Shown here one piece after another: positions 33,834-44,364 of a DNA stretch of 64,000 nucleotides. The stretch is from Capillidium heterosporum (Eukaryota; Entomophthoromycota; Entomophthoromycetes; Entomophthorales; Capillidiaceae). Position 1 is the stretch's first letter. The number at the start of each line of letters is the position of its first letter. The stretch covers positions 186,001-250,000 of the forward strand of contig WBMQ01000009.1 of NCBI GenBank assembly GCA_016630905.1, in the 5' to 3' direction. The position numbers were made by a program, and so were the translations under genes. The notes beneath the pieces were generated by a model. The model was given only the letters and a program-made list of their open reading frames with translations. It was not told the origin of the DNA and ran no database searches.

Positions 33834-35478
33834 ATGAAATCCATTATCGTTACCTCTCTACTAGTAAGTTCCATCCTAGGTCAAGTGGTACCCTGTACAC
33901 CCAACCAGATTGAAATTGTTAGCTTCGAGGGTGACCAGATCCAAGAGGATTCTCTAGTCAACATCAATATAAAGTACAAAGGCAGTGCAAGCTTAAAGAA
34001 TCTCAAGTTCACCTACGGGGCTTGTCAAGGTCAGTCAAAGGAGGAAGACATTGGAAACACTGATATAGGGGCATCCAAACCTACAAAGTTCACTTGGGCT
34101 ACCCCACAGAAGGGTACCAACGATAAAGTCTGCATCAAAGTGTATGAAAACACCTGCCTAGTTGGAATCAGTAAGCCTTTCAGCTTTATTCCCTCCACCT
34201 TTGATTCCAAGGATGAGGATGCGGTTTGGAGATTCGACGCTGTCAAATACTTCAAGAAGTCCGGATCATTTGTCGCCAACTCAACTCCCAAGACGGTGGG
34301 TATCGTAGGTGCTGGCATGTCAGGAATGTTTAGCGCCCTATTATTTGACCAAACTAAGTTGGGGTACAAGACTGAGATGATTGAAGCCAACCAGGAGCGT
34401 ATCGGAGGGCGTATTTGGACCCACCATTTCCCTGGTGGTGATAAGTACGACTACCACGAGATCGGAGCCATGCGCCTCTTTGACAACTATACCTTCAACG
34501 ATGGTGTTACTAGGCAGGACAAATCAGTAATGGTCGTTTTCAAGTTGATCGATCATCTCAACCAGCTAGCTACCGACGAGAAAGACAAGCTCAAGTTAAT
34601 AAATTTCGTCTTCGGTCAGTCGCAATTAGCCGACTATAAGCGGTACTTCAACTGGAAGCAAGTGGATGAGGGTATGAGTAGATTCCCCAATTTGCTACGT
34701 AAAGTCGTCACTAAGAATATAACCACTCTGAAGCACGGTAAGGTTTACCAATTGGACTATACCAACAAAGTGCATCTGAAGTACAAAACCGAAATAAAGT
34801 TGGGTATCCAGGATACACCAGCCGACTACGACTACGCCGTTGTTGCCGTACCTTTAACTTTAGTACGATTCTGGCACCTGCCCCAATTCTCCAAGGAGCT
34901 TACCGATATCATCAACAAGCAGCATCACGCCCGCAGCTGCAAAGTTTTGATGAAATTCGAAGTCAAGTTCTGGGATTCGGCCAAGTATATCGGCCAGCAG
35001 TTTACCGATGACAAATCCGTATTACGTACTACCGTATATCCTAGTCACGGTAACTCCAAAGTCATTATTGCAAGTTACGTCTTTGAAGACCGTACCGAAA
35101 CTCAAGAAGCAGCTACTGAAGAGGAATTCGAGATGTTGGCTATCGATAAGTTGGCTGAAATTCACGGTGATGTAGTACGTCAAAGCTTATAAGAAAGGTA
35201 ACATTAAGCGTCACTGCTGGCATCTAGATCCTAACTCGTTGGGTGGCTTCGCTCATTACAGTGAATTGGAAAGTAAGGTCAAAGATCTACCTCCTTTTAC
35301 TAACATGGAAGCCAACACCGTATTTACCGTTGATTCCACTGATCATCGCAGTGGTTGGATTGCTGGTGGATTGAACGCGGCTTTACGAGGCGTATTGCAA
35401 ATATTGATCAAGGATGGGCATATTGACGAAGCTAGGAAGTTGAGTAAGTACTGGGGTGGTGAGTACTATCATATCTAG
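33834..35478 (+). CDS. Secreted L-amino-acid oxidase-like flavoprotein, copy 1, one frame break
   Basis: FAD-dependent amine oxidase of the L-amino-acid-oxidase type: amino acid plus O2 and water to keto acid, ammonia and H2O2. Signal peptide of 16 residues (MKSIIVTSLLVSSILGQ). An N-terminal domain of about 120 residues with paired cysteines precedes the Rossmann motif VGIVGAGMSGMFSALLF and GGRIWT. LAAO-type EIGAMRLF, the substrate-domain segment FPNLLRKV and the C-terminal FAD segment (TVDSTDHRSGWIAGGLNAA) follow. At about 35,186-35,191 one extra base ends the frame with TAA. The remaining 90 codons continue in the next frame and align with the other copies, so the gene is complete apart from this. 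Codon bias is weaker than in copy 2. It is either a sequencing error or a recent loss of function. Confidence 0.85.
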
Positions 35479-35976
35479 AGTTTCGAATAGGATAGCCGTG
35501 TACCTTTATTAAGGATGCTTTTATGAATAGACTAGATTTTACATTGGAAATAAATGTATCATTTGTATAAATATATATTCTATTGATATTAGATTACCTT
35601 AGTCTTCGATATAATGAGAAAGTTGATACATAGTGAAGGAGAGCGCTAGATGCAAGAAACTTGGTTTATAATTTATTTATAGACAAAACAAGTCCGAACT
35701 ATATGTAAATTTAGTATAAATTACATATCAATAGTGACAAATATTATCAATTTAAAGCTTTAATCAACTGATGGGAACTGATATGATTAAGACTACTTGG
35801 CATTCGTCAACACCAACAAAAACATCGCTGAAAATAATCATATAAATCATCCTACTTATTCAAAAGTATAGAAAAATAAAATAAAGCTACTATAGAATTT
35901 AAATGTTGATAAGTTTATTACGAATCCTTTAAATTTACTATTTACATCTGTTGGTCCTTACTAAAACCATAATTAA
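35479..35976. other. Intergenic, convergent
   Basis: 3' regions of the oxidase copy 1 and the basic protein gene. No other gene seen. AATAAA-like motifs on both strands. Confidence 0.4.
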
Positions 35977-36330
35977 TTATACACGATGCCTATGTCTAAA
36001 GGCTGATTTCAACCTATACATAAAGCCAACTTTCCCATTTCTACCTACTCTACTATGTCTCGATCCCCTATGTCTAGCAGTCTTTGGTGTTAAAGCTAAC
36101 TTCATTCTGGTTATCAAGCCAACTCTGGGTCGACTACCCATAGATCCTCCTCTGGGATGATGACGACGCCGGTTTAACAATCTGGAAGCTAAGGAAGGTT
36201 TGGTAGAAACACGAGTTGGACGATTGGTAAAACCATAGCGATTGGAAGTATGTCTACGAGAATTGGAATGGCTGTTAACTTTGGGATGGAAAGCATATCG
36301 TAACTTGGTACTTAATTTTTGATGTGGCAT
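35977..36330 (-). CDS. Small Arg/His-rich basic protein with four repeats
   Basis: 117 residues if started at MPHQKL (ATG 36330). An upstream ATG at 36342 adds four residues. Extremely basic. Four copies of a short motif of type hydrophobic-x-x-R-hydrophobic-K-x-A-hydrophobic occur: STKLRYAF, ASRLLNRR, ITRMKLAL and MYRLKSAF, separated by Arg/His/Gly/Ser linkers such as RRRHHPRGGSMGSRPR. Ascomycetes have a comparable family of short basic proteins with repeated TRLK-type motifs and no assigned function. The resemblance is in style, not in an alignment. Nucleic-acid binding is plausible. Single exon, stop TAG, higher GC than its surroundings. Confidence 0.7.
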   Translation of the reverse strand: MPHQKLSTKLRYAFHPKVNSHSNSRRHTSNRYGFTNRPTRVSTKPSLASRLLNRRRHHPRGGSMGSRPRVGLITRMKLALTPKTARHRGSRHSRVGRNGKVGFMYRLKSAFRHRHRV

Positions 36331-36342
36331 GTTGATCTTCAA

Positions 36343-37645
36343 TTTTAATTTATTAGATTTGATAATGTCAGTGTGGTGTTTATATAGTGGTGTAAGAAGT
36401 AGCTAAAGGTTGTCATCGATGTAAACTCGAGTTTTTGTACTTGTAATAGCTTGACCTTACAAATTGATAGTAAATCTGACATCATTTTATAAGGTTGGAA
36501 AATATGAAGTCATAAAGTTGACTTTTAAGATTCAAATAAATAGCTTGCTAATTAATAATTATAATTATAACTTTATGCAATCAATTTGGAACTTTAGAAT
36601 TCATACTTTGTGACCAAACCAAAACTAACATAAAAGTGAGTTTATACGATTATGTAATTGTTGGTTCCAAAAGACAAGGAATACAAAGTTGAAAGGAACT
36701 TGGATATTTTCATATAATTCCAAAAATACTTTGATAAAGATCTAAGAATTTGCTATTAAGCTCTATAAGATTTCATATAAGAAATCGAGAATTCTTTTAA
36801 CAGTATTAATTTATAGTTCATCATAAAGCCTATTCAGTACAAAGGTTTTACAAATATATACTCTTTATTTATATGTAAATCCCTATATTTTTACTATTTA
36901 CAAGATTAAGTAGAACCAAATTAAAGTTTGCATCTAATTTGTTTGATCCAAATGTAATCACTTATGTACTAGAGGTTTTATATACTTTCAATCAAAGAAA
37001 ATAGTGATTCGTCATTGAAACTGGATAAAAAGTTCAAGGTTTTTGGCCTTTGGCCTAAAGGAATGTAACAAATACCTAGATAACCGATAGATGAAAATAT
37101 AATGTATCATATAAGTTTAGTTGAAACAAGATGGTTTTTAGAATAGGCATGTTGTAATCTAAAGTTCAATAGATTTGATACGTGTATAGTTATCTATAGT
37201 AGATAAGTAAATGTTTACCAAAACAATGCATCGTCTAAAGCACGGTGTTAAATCATTAGTTCAATCATTATGATGAACATTATAATAACTTGATCGTTGT
37301 AATCCCTATTATTAGGTCATAGACCTTTCCTTTCTCTTCTTTGTGCCACTTTTCTCTACCAACTTTCTAACATTCAGTTTCCTGATTCATAATTATTTTT
37401 GATTACAAACCTATTCTACTTCTCATGTTCTTGATTGCCTTTATTATTCTCTCTTCTAGCTTCGACTATAGCCTGAGAACCTCAGCTATTAGCAGCATAC
37501 CATTTAATACTAAGGTTCCGGACAATTGTAAATCCATTAGTAGTAGTTGACATTATCACAAGCTTTTCTGACTAAATTTCAATTAATATAATGGCTTGAT
37601 TGAGGATGGAATCAAAGTACATCTAATATATCTACTTCCAAAATA
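36343..37645. other. Gene-poor stretch
   Basis: AT-rich, no supported gene. Confidence 0.45.
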
Positions 37646-37960
37646 CCAAATGAATATTCAAACCCTTTGACTGCTATCCAAAGCTAGCATCTTATCAACG
37701 TTCCTCCTCGTTAGCCTTAAATGTTTCTCAATAGCTTGATTTTGTTCCCTAGCCCTTAAATAAAGCCTTATACTTAGTAAATATCTTCGTTTACCAGCAT
37801 ATTGCTACTACATGGTCTAAAATTTCTGCTCTCTCAGAGTCTTACTACCTCCTGACTCTCCTAGCCATCTTTTGGACTCACTTCCTTTGAGCGATTAATG
37901 TTATCAATGCAGTGGTAGGTATTGATTCTACTCTCTCGATCTAACATATCATACGCTCAC
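37646..37960 (-). pseudogene. Coding-like stretch ending at the inverted-repeat border
   Basis: Minus-strand frame with IRLYLRAREQNQAIEKHL and LTRRNVDKMLALDSSQRV before a TGA, preceded by three TAG codons close together near 37,804-37,820. Highly charged, no family recognised, and no start codon. It lies directly outside the left end of the large inverted repeat. It may be part of an old mobile element or gene. Weak call. Confidence 0.25.
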
Positions 37961-38885
37961 ATTATACCAAAACATCACCAGTTGTTTAAAGGGGGGAAAT
38001 ATCACCTTTGATAACTAAATAAACATTCATAGTATATAGTATTCTTTTAACTTATATATGAATTAGTATCAAGCAATATATACTTTGAATTTACATATTG
38101 CTTTGGTTGCTCAAACTCAAATTCAATTGGATCGACAATTTGGCAATTTCATCAGCTAATTTTGCCAACCTGGTCTAAAATATATATATAAATTGTTAAT
38201 AAATCCCATTTTAGGCTAGAATCCAAACTTCACCTGGAACTTTGTGCAATTTGTAGCCAAGTAGGTTTCATGGGAATTTGAAACTTGCAGTTTTTGTTGT
38301 GAAGGTGCCGAATTTAACAGATACATGTCCAAATGATTGAGTTCGATTCTCAGTGAATTAATTCCAAGGATCACATAGTTATAAATACCGCTGTATAGAG
38401 TTTGCAATACTTAAGATCCTTTACTGTATAGTGGTGCTTACATGAAAGAAACAGGTGCTCGATAATATTCCTTGTTGCACATGCTTTTAAATATAGCGTT
38501 AAGTTTAGAGATATTAGCTATTTTTAGAAAACATAGAAAATAATAGCCATATGTGGCAAAGCATAAATGTCTGCCTTATAACACCACAGTGATATTACTA
38601 GACAATATGGCCTCCAATCTTGTTCCTAACTAAAGGCTATGAGATTTACTATAGCAGCGCATTCCAAATTCAACATATGAATCATGCCATTAGTATAATG
38701 TTTGAATGCCTACAATCCTTAATCAAATGGTGCTTTGAATTTTTAGCTTTGATTAGCTATAGAGTACAAGAGCTATTAAGCGCTCTTTTATATAAATCAC
38801 CATAACCCATTTAAGTGGATATATAGGCAACGAAGCTGAAAGTTTTATAACTAGTTGTTAATGGTTTGTGATTTTCAATATCGAG

Positions 38886-39206
38886 CTATTTTAAGCTCTT
38901 ATCGAAATATACAGTTCTTTTGATGTTGTAGGATGGTACGAGTACCACAAAGTACCAACCCTCCCAACAGCAATGCAAACACCCACCATGTAAAGAATAT
39001 GCACCTTCTAAAATATGACGATCCAAATATTTATCGTTGGCTGTGGAAGCTAGTCTATTGTTTAATCCTATCTGTTTTCTGTAAGCACCTTCGATCAGTA
39101 TAATATCCAAAAAGGAAATAGCAAGGCTCAAGCCTAATAAGCAAGTATTTATGGTCTTGGTTGTTACAAGAAAGAAAACTAAAGAATGGGTTAAGAAGCC
39201 AAGCAC
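38886..39206 (-). CDS. Hypothetical small protein inside the left arm
   Basis: 106 codons. Hydrophobic N-terminus (MLGFLTHSLVFFLVTTK) compatible with a signal peptide or membrane anchor, then a Cys/Gly/Trp-containing part (GGCLHCCWEGWYF). Present identically at 53,179-53,499 in the other arm. No family recognised and no regulatory sites identified. Could be chance in AT-rich DNA, although the residue mix looks protein-like. Confidence 0.35.
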   Translation of the reverse strand: MLGFLTHSLVFFLVTTKTINTCLLGLSLAISFLDIILIEGAYRKQIGLNNRLASTANDKYLDRHILEGAYSLHGGCLHCCWEGWYFVVLVPSYNIKRTVYFDKSLK

Positions 39207-39243
39207 ACTTTTATTGGATATATAAATAAAGCTGTATATAGGT

Positions 39244-39373
39244 CGGTGCCACTTGTAAAGATAGTTTAATATGGTGCCAAGTCAATAGATGAGATAGATT
39301 GACTATAGTTCACTTAAATAGAGGCATCTATTTGCTTGGTGCCATATTAGACTGCTTTCACAAGTGGTGCCAG
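39244..39373. repeat. Foldback (imperfect hairpin) element, left arm
   Basis: GGTGCCACTTGTAAAGATAG... at 39,245-39,294 is mirrored as an inverted copy at about 39,323-39,373, with roughly 80 percent match by eye. Several differences are transitions (GGTGCC versus GGCACC). The pair could form a long hairpin with a short loop, as in a MITE or foldback element. An identical copy sits in the right arm. Confidence 0.6.
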
Positions 39374-39870
39374 CCTATACTGGCGTGTTAAGATACACAG
39401 TATATCAGTTCAAAAGCAATACTAGTTGTTTTGAATTAATTGAAAATAAAAGAGGAACTATTCTTATTTGAACAAATAAAACCAACGAAATGGATTTAGG
39501 ATTTGATTCCAATAGGCTAGGAATCCTACTTATACAGCATAATTGAATAGGATTCTTAAGGGGAATATAGGGGAATATGTCATGGAAGTAGCAAATCGAA
39601 CTCAGGGAATAGTGAGTGGCTCCGTGCAAATCAATAATTCCCAAATTGGATAGCATTGTGAACTGAAAGAAAAGTATAAATCCAAAACTGCACCACTATC
39701 AATCCAATACTAAAAAGGCCAATATTCATAAAATGGCTAGTGAGCAATATAAAAGCAAAGTTGGAATAAAGTAAAGTGTAGGAGAATGATCAAAGGCCTT
39801 TCAATTAGCTCAAGTACGGTGCCAGCAGCTTTCATAGGAACTCTGGCTTTCTATAAACTAGCGAGGCTAG

Positions 39871-39879
39871 TATATATAG
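39871..39879 (+). promoter_or_regulatory. TATA box of oxidase copy 2 (left)
   Basis: TATATATAG 68 bp before ATG 39939, mirrored in the right arm. Confidence 0.5.
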
Positions 39880-39938
39880 TGGCGCTTTGGATTTTTAAAG
39901 GCATCAGATACAAGCTAAGCAAGTAGTCAGTTAGTACA

Positions 39939-41589
39939 ATGAAGTTTTTGATTCCTACCTCCCTCATCATCGGATTGGTTGCAGGCCAAACTGGACCCTG
40001 CACCCCCAACCAGGTCGTCATCTCCAACTTCGAGAACAACCAGGTGCCTGAAGACTCCCTCGTTAACATCAACATCCGCTACACCAGCAGCGAATCTATA
40101 GACAACTTGAAGTTCACTTACGGTACCTGCAACTCCAACCAGGACGACAAGCTTGTTGGTGAAGCCAAGGTCGGAGCCTTGAAACCCACCAAGTTTACCT
40201 GGGCTACCCCATCCAAGAAGGACTTTGCTCCAGGCTCCAACATCTGTGTCAAGGCATGGAAAGGATCTTGTTTGGTAGGACAAGGTAAATCGTTCAGTCT
40301 CGCCCCCAACGAATTCAACTACAACGACGAAGATAACGCCTGGAGGTACGACGCCGTCAAAGACTTCAAGAAGTCTGGGTCCTTTGTCGCCAACCAGTCC
40401 CCCAAAACCGTCGGCATCGTCGGTGCCGGTATGTCGGGTATGTTCAGCGCCCTGCTCTTCGACTCCATCAAGCTGAACTACAACATCGAGATGATCGAGT
40501 CCAACAACGAGCGCGTTGGTGGAAGGGTCTGGACCTACAACTTCCCGGGTGGCGACCGTTACGACTACCACGAGCTTGGTGCCATGCGCTTCTTCAGGAA
40601 CTTCACCTACTCGGATGGTGTAGTCCGTGAAGACACCACCACCAACATCGCTTACAAACTCATCGACCACTTGAACACAATCACCCCCAACGAAGCCGAC
40701 AAGCTCAAATTGATTCCGTTTACCTTTGGCTTCACTCGTAACCCAGACTACGCCCGCTACCACAACTGGGAGCAGATCGAAGATGGCATGAACCGATTCC
40801 CCAACCTGCTCCGTAAGACTTTGGTTGAGAAGAAAACCCCCATCAAACACGGAAAGGTCTACCAGCTGGAGTTCACCGACAAGGTCAGCCTCAAGTACAA
40901 GTCGGAAATCAACTTGAACCAGCCCGACTCTGAAGCCCAGTACGACTATGCCATCGTTGCAGCCCCTGTGACTTTGGTCCGCCACTGGAAACTCCCCGCC
41001 TTGTCTGATGCCCTCGCTAAAAGCATCAACACCCAACACATCGCCGGCTCCTGCAAAGTCCTCCTCAAGTTCGAAAACAGGTTCTGGGATTCCAACGAGT
41101 TTAGCGGCCAGTACACCGAAGACAAGTCCATGCTGAAGACCACCGTCTACCCAAGCCATGGCAACTCCAAGGTCATCATCGCCTCCTACGTCTTTGTCGA
41201 CAACTTCGAAACTCAAGAAGGCGCCACCACCGATGAATTTGAGATGTTGGCTATCGATGAGCTGGTCCGCATCCATGGTGAGAAGGTTCGCCATAGCTAC
41301 AAGAAGGGCAATATCAAGCGTCACTTGCTGGCAGCAGGACCCCAACGCCCTTGGTGGTTTCGCTCACTACAATACTCTGGAGGAGAAGATGGCGGATTTG
41401 CCTCCTTTTGCCAATATGGAAGCCAACACCGTCTTCACCGTCGACTCTACCGACCACCGTGGTGGTTGGATCGGTGGTGCCTTGAACGCCGCTCTACGTG
41501 GTGTCTTGCAGATTTTGGTCAAGGATGGCCAAGTTGACGAAGCTCGTAAACTTAACAGAGCCTGGGGTGGTAACATGTATCACGTCTAG
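39939..41589 (+). CDS. Secreted L-amino-acid oxidase-like flavoprotein, copy 2 left arm, one frame break
   Basis: Same gene as the one at 52,446-50,797 in the right arm, with one extra C at about 41,324 (CGTCACTTGC versus CGTCATTGC). This shifts the frame after the GNIKRH segment. The final 85 codons are present in the next frame (41,332 onwards). Signal peptide MKFLIPTSLIIGLVAGQ, Cys-bearing N-terminal domain, VGIVGAGMSGMFSALLF, GGRVWT, LGAMRFFRN, and the C-terminal STDHRGGWIGGALNAALRG. Strong codon bias (GCC, AAC, CTC, AAG) and GC clearly above the surroundings suggest high expression. Because the arms are otherwise identical, the extra C is more likely an error or a very recent lesion than old decay. 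Confidence 0.85.
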
Positions 41590-41789
41590 GTGCAACTAAT
41601 ATATCCTTAATTATATTTCCAATAAAACCTTCACTTTAAATGTTTATTGACTGCAGAAATCTCAAAAATGTTACTTTAGCGCAATACTTATTTAAATACA
41701 TCTATCAAACCACTATCTTGATTTTGAGGAAGGGGGTCAGCATAGTAAATACTGATAGCTCTAAAATCTAGGAAAGATGGCATCAGTCT

Positions 41790-42311
41790 ATGAGATCTTT
41801 CGATGGTACCTACTACCGGTCGTACGCAGCGACTATGACCGAACCTAACGACTCAGATGACAGCTTTACCAGTATCCAACATTGGTGTTTGTACTTTGTA
41901 AACTTAGCTACTAAAACTGGGAAGCTGAGTCTAGATGTGTATCCTCAACTCGGCTCAAAGGACGCCCAAGGCTGGAAAAGTAACGACGGCATGTGTTCGC
42001 TGATCTCCCAATACCACCCTGACGCCTGCTTCGAATCCCACTGTCAGCATATAGAGCTTGAGCAAGGTGTTGGCTGGACTCCAGGGAAGTGGTATGCTAC
42101 AACTATTCCAAACTGCTCCCACATCGATCTAGTGCCAGGATGTCACCCACCTTACTACCTGGCACGCTGGCTTCTATATCTGTTAAACCTAACTAAGCTG
42201 ACCAGGATTTCCCCTTCAAGTACATACTGGGATAAGGACTACCTAGTGAGAAAGCTGTCGCAAGTTGCCAAAGACTACTCGCACTTCCTAACTGCAACCG
42301 AAAATACATAG
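41790..42311 (+). pseudogene. C-terminal half of a secreted triacylglycerol lipase, truncated
   Basis: 173 codons matching the C-terminal part of Staphylococcus/Bacillus-type (I.5/I.6) lipases: TYYRSYAATMT (family: YYfSYaT), GWKSNDGMCSLISQYHP (family: NDGxVs..S...P), GKWYATTIPNCSHIDLVPG (family: W.........DHxDfvG, catalytic His), then a helical tail. The conserved Asp is expected before NDG. The N-terminal half with the GxSxG nucleophile is absent. Only about 200 bp separate it from the oxidase stop, and no upstream exon fits. It probably reflects a rearrangement that placed the oxidase beside a broken lipase before the arm was duplicated. The same fragment occurs at 50,075-50,596. Confidence 0.6.
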
Positions 42312-42345
42312 CCTATGACATATCAGTTTACGACACTAAGTAAAT

Positions 42346-42873
42346 TGTTGTTCTATATTAAGTATATAGTTATAATTTAGTTTCTAAAATAGCACCCATT
42401 TTAAGCCAAGCTATTAAAAATAAGAATTACATTATATTTTATTGAAGCTACTTTATTAACAGCTATATATCCAAAATGGCAAAATATATATGAAAATTTT
42501 CTATGAGTATAAAAGGTAAACGTGGATCCAAAAGTGTAGTTTAAAATAAAACGTATTTTTAATTTCATATCTTTTTACTTGGCTCGAAATGCTTCTGATC
42601 GCCATAGTATAAGAACAAATATGGTTGATTCACCTGAAACGGCTGATAGCACTCTTTATGCATATAGACAGTCAAGGAATCCAAATATATCAGGTACATA
42701 TTTACCCCAAGTATCGGATAGTTTTTCGTATTGAAGGAATACCACTTATATATGTATTCTTTATGATAGTGGTGAGTACAGCGTAGTAGGATATTGAATT
42801 AATCCCTCCAATACTATTCTTTATAGATAATGCATAATGTGTCAAAAGCATCTACATTCAAAATGGTTAAAGC
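42346..42873. other. Spacer DNA next to the left arm
   Basis: AT-rich. The first 40 bp or so still resemble the DNA next to the right arm, then similarity is lost. No gene seen. Confidence 0.45.
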
Positions 42874-43175
42874 TCAGACCAATTTCTTCTGTTTAAAATT
42901 TATCTTTATAGGGGTATTTCCCAATAGATACTTCAAAGTGGAGGGAACTTCAAAAGTAGTTGGATAGGTTCGCATTGAGGTCGAGTTCAAAATGGAGAGT
43001 TCTCTATCAAATTTAAAAGGAAGATATCGCACCTTAAGACTAATGGGTTTTTCTAGGATGTGTAGGTTGAAAGCTTTTATAGCTTCAAAGTAATTTAAAG
43101 AACTGCCTGGTAAAAGTGCTTCGTCATATTTACTCACAGAACTGAGTCAGTGATCAAAGAAATAATTACGAGCAT
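42874..43175 (-). CDS. Small secreted protein with a frame break after the signal peptide
   Basis: ATG 43175 opens a signal peptide (MLVIISLITDSVL). Then TGA appears unless one base is skipped near 43,136, after which 86 codons follow (KYDEALLPGSSLNYFEAIKA ... TPIKINFKQKKLV) to TGA 42874. The two parts meet exactly at a plausible cleavage site. This suggests one small secreted protein of about 100 residues with one extra base. No family recognised, and no cysteines in the mature part. Confidence 0.45.
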
Positions 43176-43375
43176 AAAAGGCCCATAGTATTATAAAGGC
43201 CTCTTGTTCTAGCAGGATTCACCTTTACTTGTCAAAAGAAGACATAAACACATATTATTGCACTTCATCCCTTAAACAGTATGATACACTTAAAGTTATA
43301 TTAACTTTGTTTTGAAAAGCACTTGCATAAATAAGGAATCGCTGTTTGGTATCATGATAAAATTCAAGAGTGCCT

Positions 43376-43718
43376 TTAGGCTGTAAGCAAGCTCAACTGG
43401 GAGGACGACCAGGGATTTAGCCACCAAGTTATAAGTAGTCTCGAAAATAAAACAAAGATGGAGGCCATTAATAGCTGTAAATATATGAATTTAAAATCCT
43501 AACAAGCTACTTACCATTATAATGTTTAAAAAAGCAATTATCCACAATTTAAATTTATGAGAGGCTTGCAAGGAACTATATTTTTGAAGGACAATTGTGA
43601 TAATTTTGAATACGTTCTCTCTCAATTCAGTTGAAGCATTAGAGGTATTTAAGTTGGCTATACCGTTGTTTCCAAGAGGTGTATGAATGATATCTGTAAC
43701 TCCATTACTATTCACCAT
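43376..43718 (-). CDS. Small single-pass membrane protein, 2 exons
   Basis: Exon 1 43718-43515 and exon 2 43474-43376 joined by a 40-nt GT-AG intron (GTAAGT ... TTTACAG), giving 100 residues. Polar N-terminal half (GVTDIIHTPLGNNGIANLN), then two adjacent hydrophobic stretches at the junction (LWIIAFLNIIM and LLMASIFVLFSRLLITWWL), so one or two membrane passes. No family recognised. The clean intron supports a real gene. Confidence 0.4.
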
Positions 43719-44364
43719 GCTCGCTGAATTTATCGTAAAACACTTAGTAGTATAAATGATAGTTGACTATTTAAATTGGAGTTCTACTGTTGAATAAAGT
43801 ACTACTTACTAATGTTTGAAATTAGTGCTTCAAAGAAATAAAAATGACTAACATTGAACTTTGAATTCATTTGTTCTCGCTACTAATCTATAAATTTAAG
43901 CTATATATTCAAAAATATTGTAACAAATTTAGACCCAAGAAATATTCTACAATATGAACTAGATAAGGTGTTCGTTATATAAATATCACCTTGCTATTGT
44001 ATTGCAATCAACTTCATCTCAAAATTCAGAGAATCTAGTTGGTTGTTTGAGTAATCTATTGTAAAACCTATATACGTAATTTCAGCTAAAGTTGCATTTT
44101 CAATCCTATAAAAATATAGGTTTAAATATTTTAAAAGTACGAAACAACACTGCTTAAATCCTGAGTAGTTGATGATTTCAGAATCAAAAAGTAGGACTTG
44201 TTCAAACGAAAACATTACTGCTTGAAAGGTATCTATATACATGTTCCTACTTTACTGATCTTGGCTAAAAGAAAAAATTATGAGTTGTATATACAGACTT
44301 TACAAGAAAACTCACAAAGGAAATTATATAAACAAATGAAGTTCAAAACAAGAAATATAAAAAT
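43719..44364. other. Intergenic, weak open frame only
   Basis: A minus-strand frame at 44,242-43,994 (82 codons) has no recognisable feature. No gene called. Confidence 0.35.

Larger units (their letters stand above)
37961..42345 (+). repeat. Left arm of a 4.4-kb near-identical inverted repeat
   Basis: Matches the reverse complement of 50,041-54,425. Protein-level comparison of every frame and spot checks of noncoding parts show identity apart from two single-base indels: one extra base in the right arm's match to 38,311 (a T run) and one extra C here at about 41,324. The outer edge is sharp at 37,961/54,425. The inner edge fades through about 40 bp of weaker similarity past 42,345. It contains a foldback element, oxidase copy 2 and a truncated lipase gene. 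Confidence 0.9.

Noticed and set aside
38339-38360. GAGTTCGATTCTC resembling a tRNA B box
   Set aside because: No A box or cloverleaf could be built around it.
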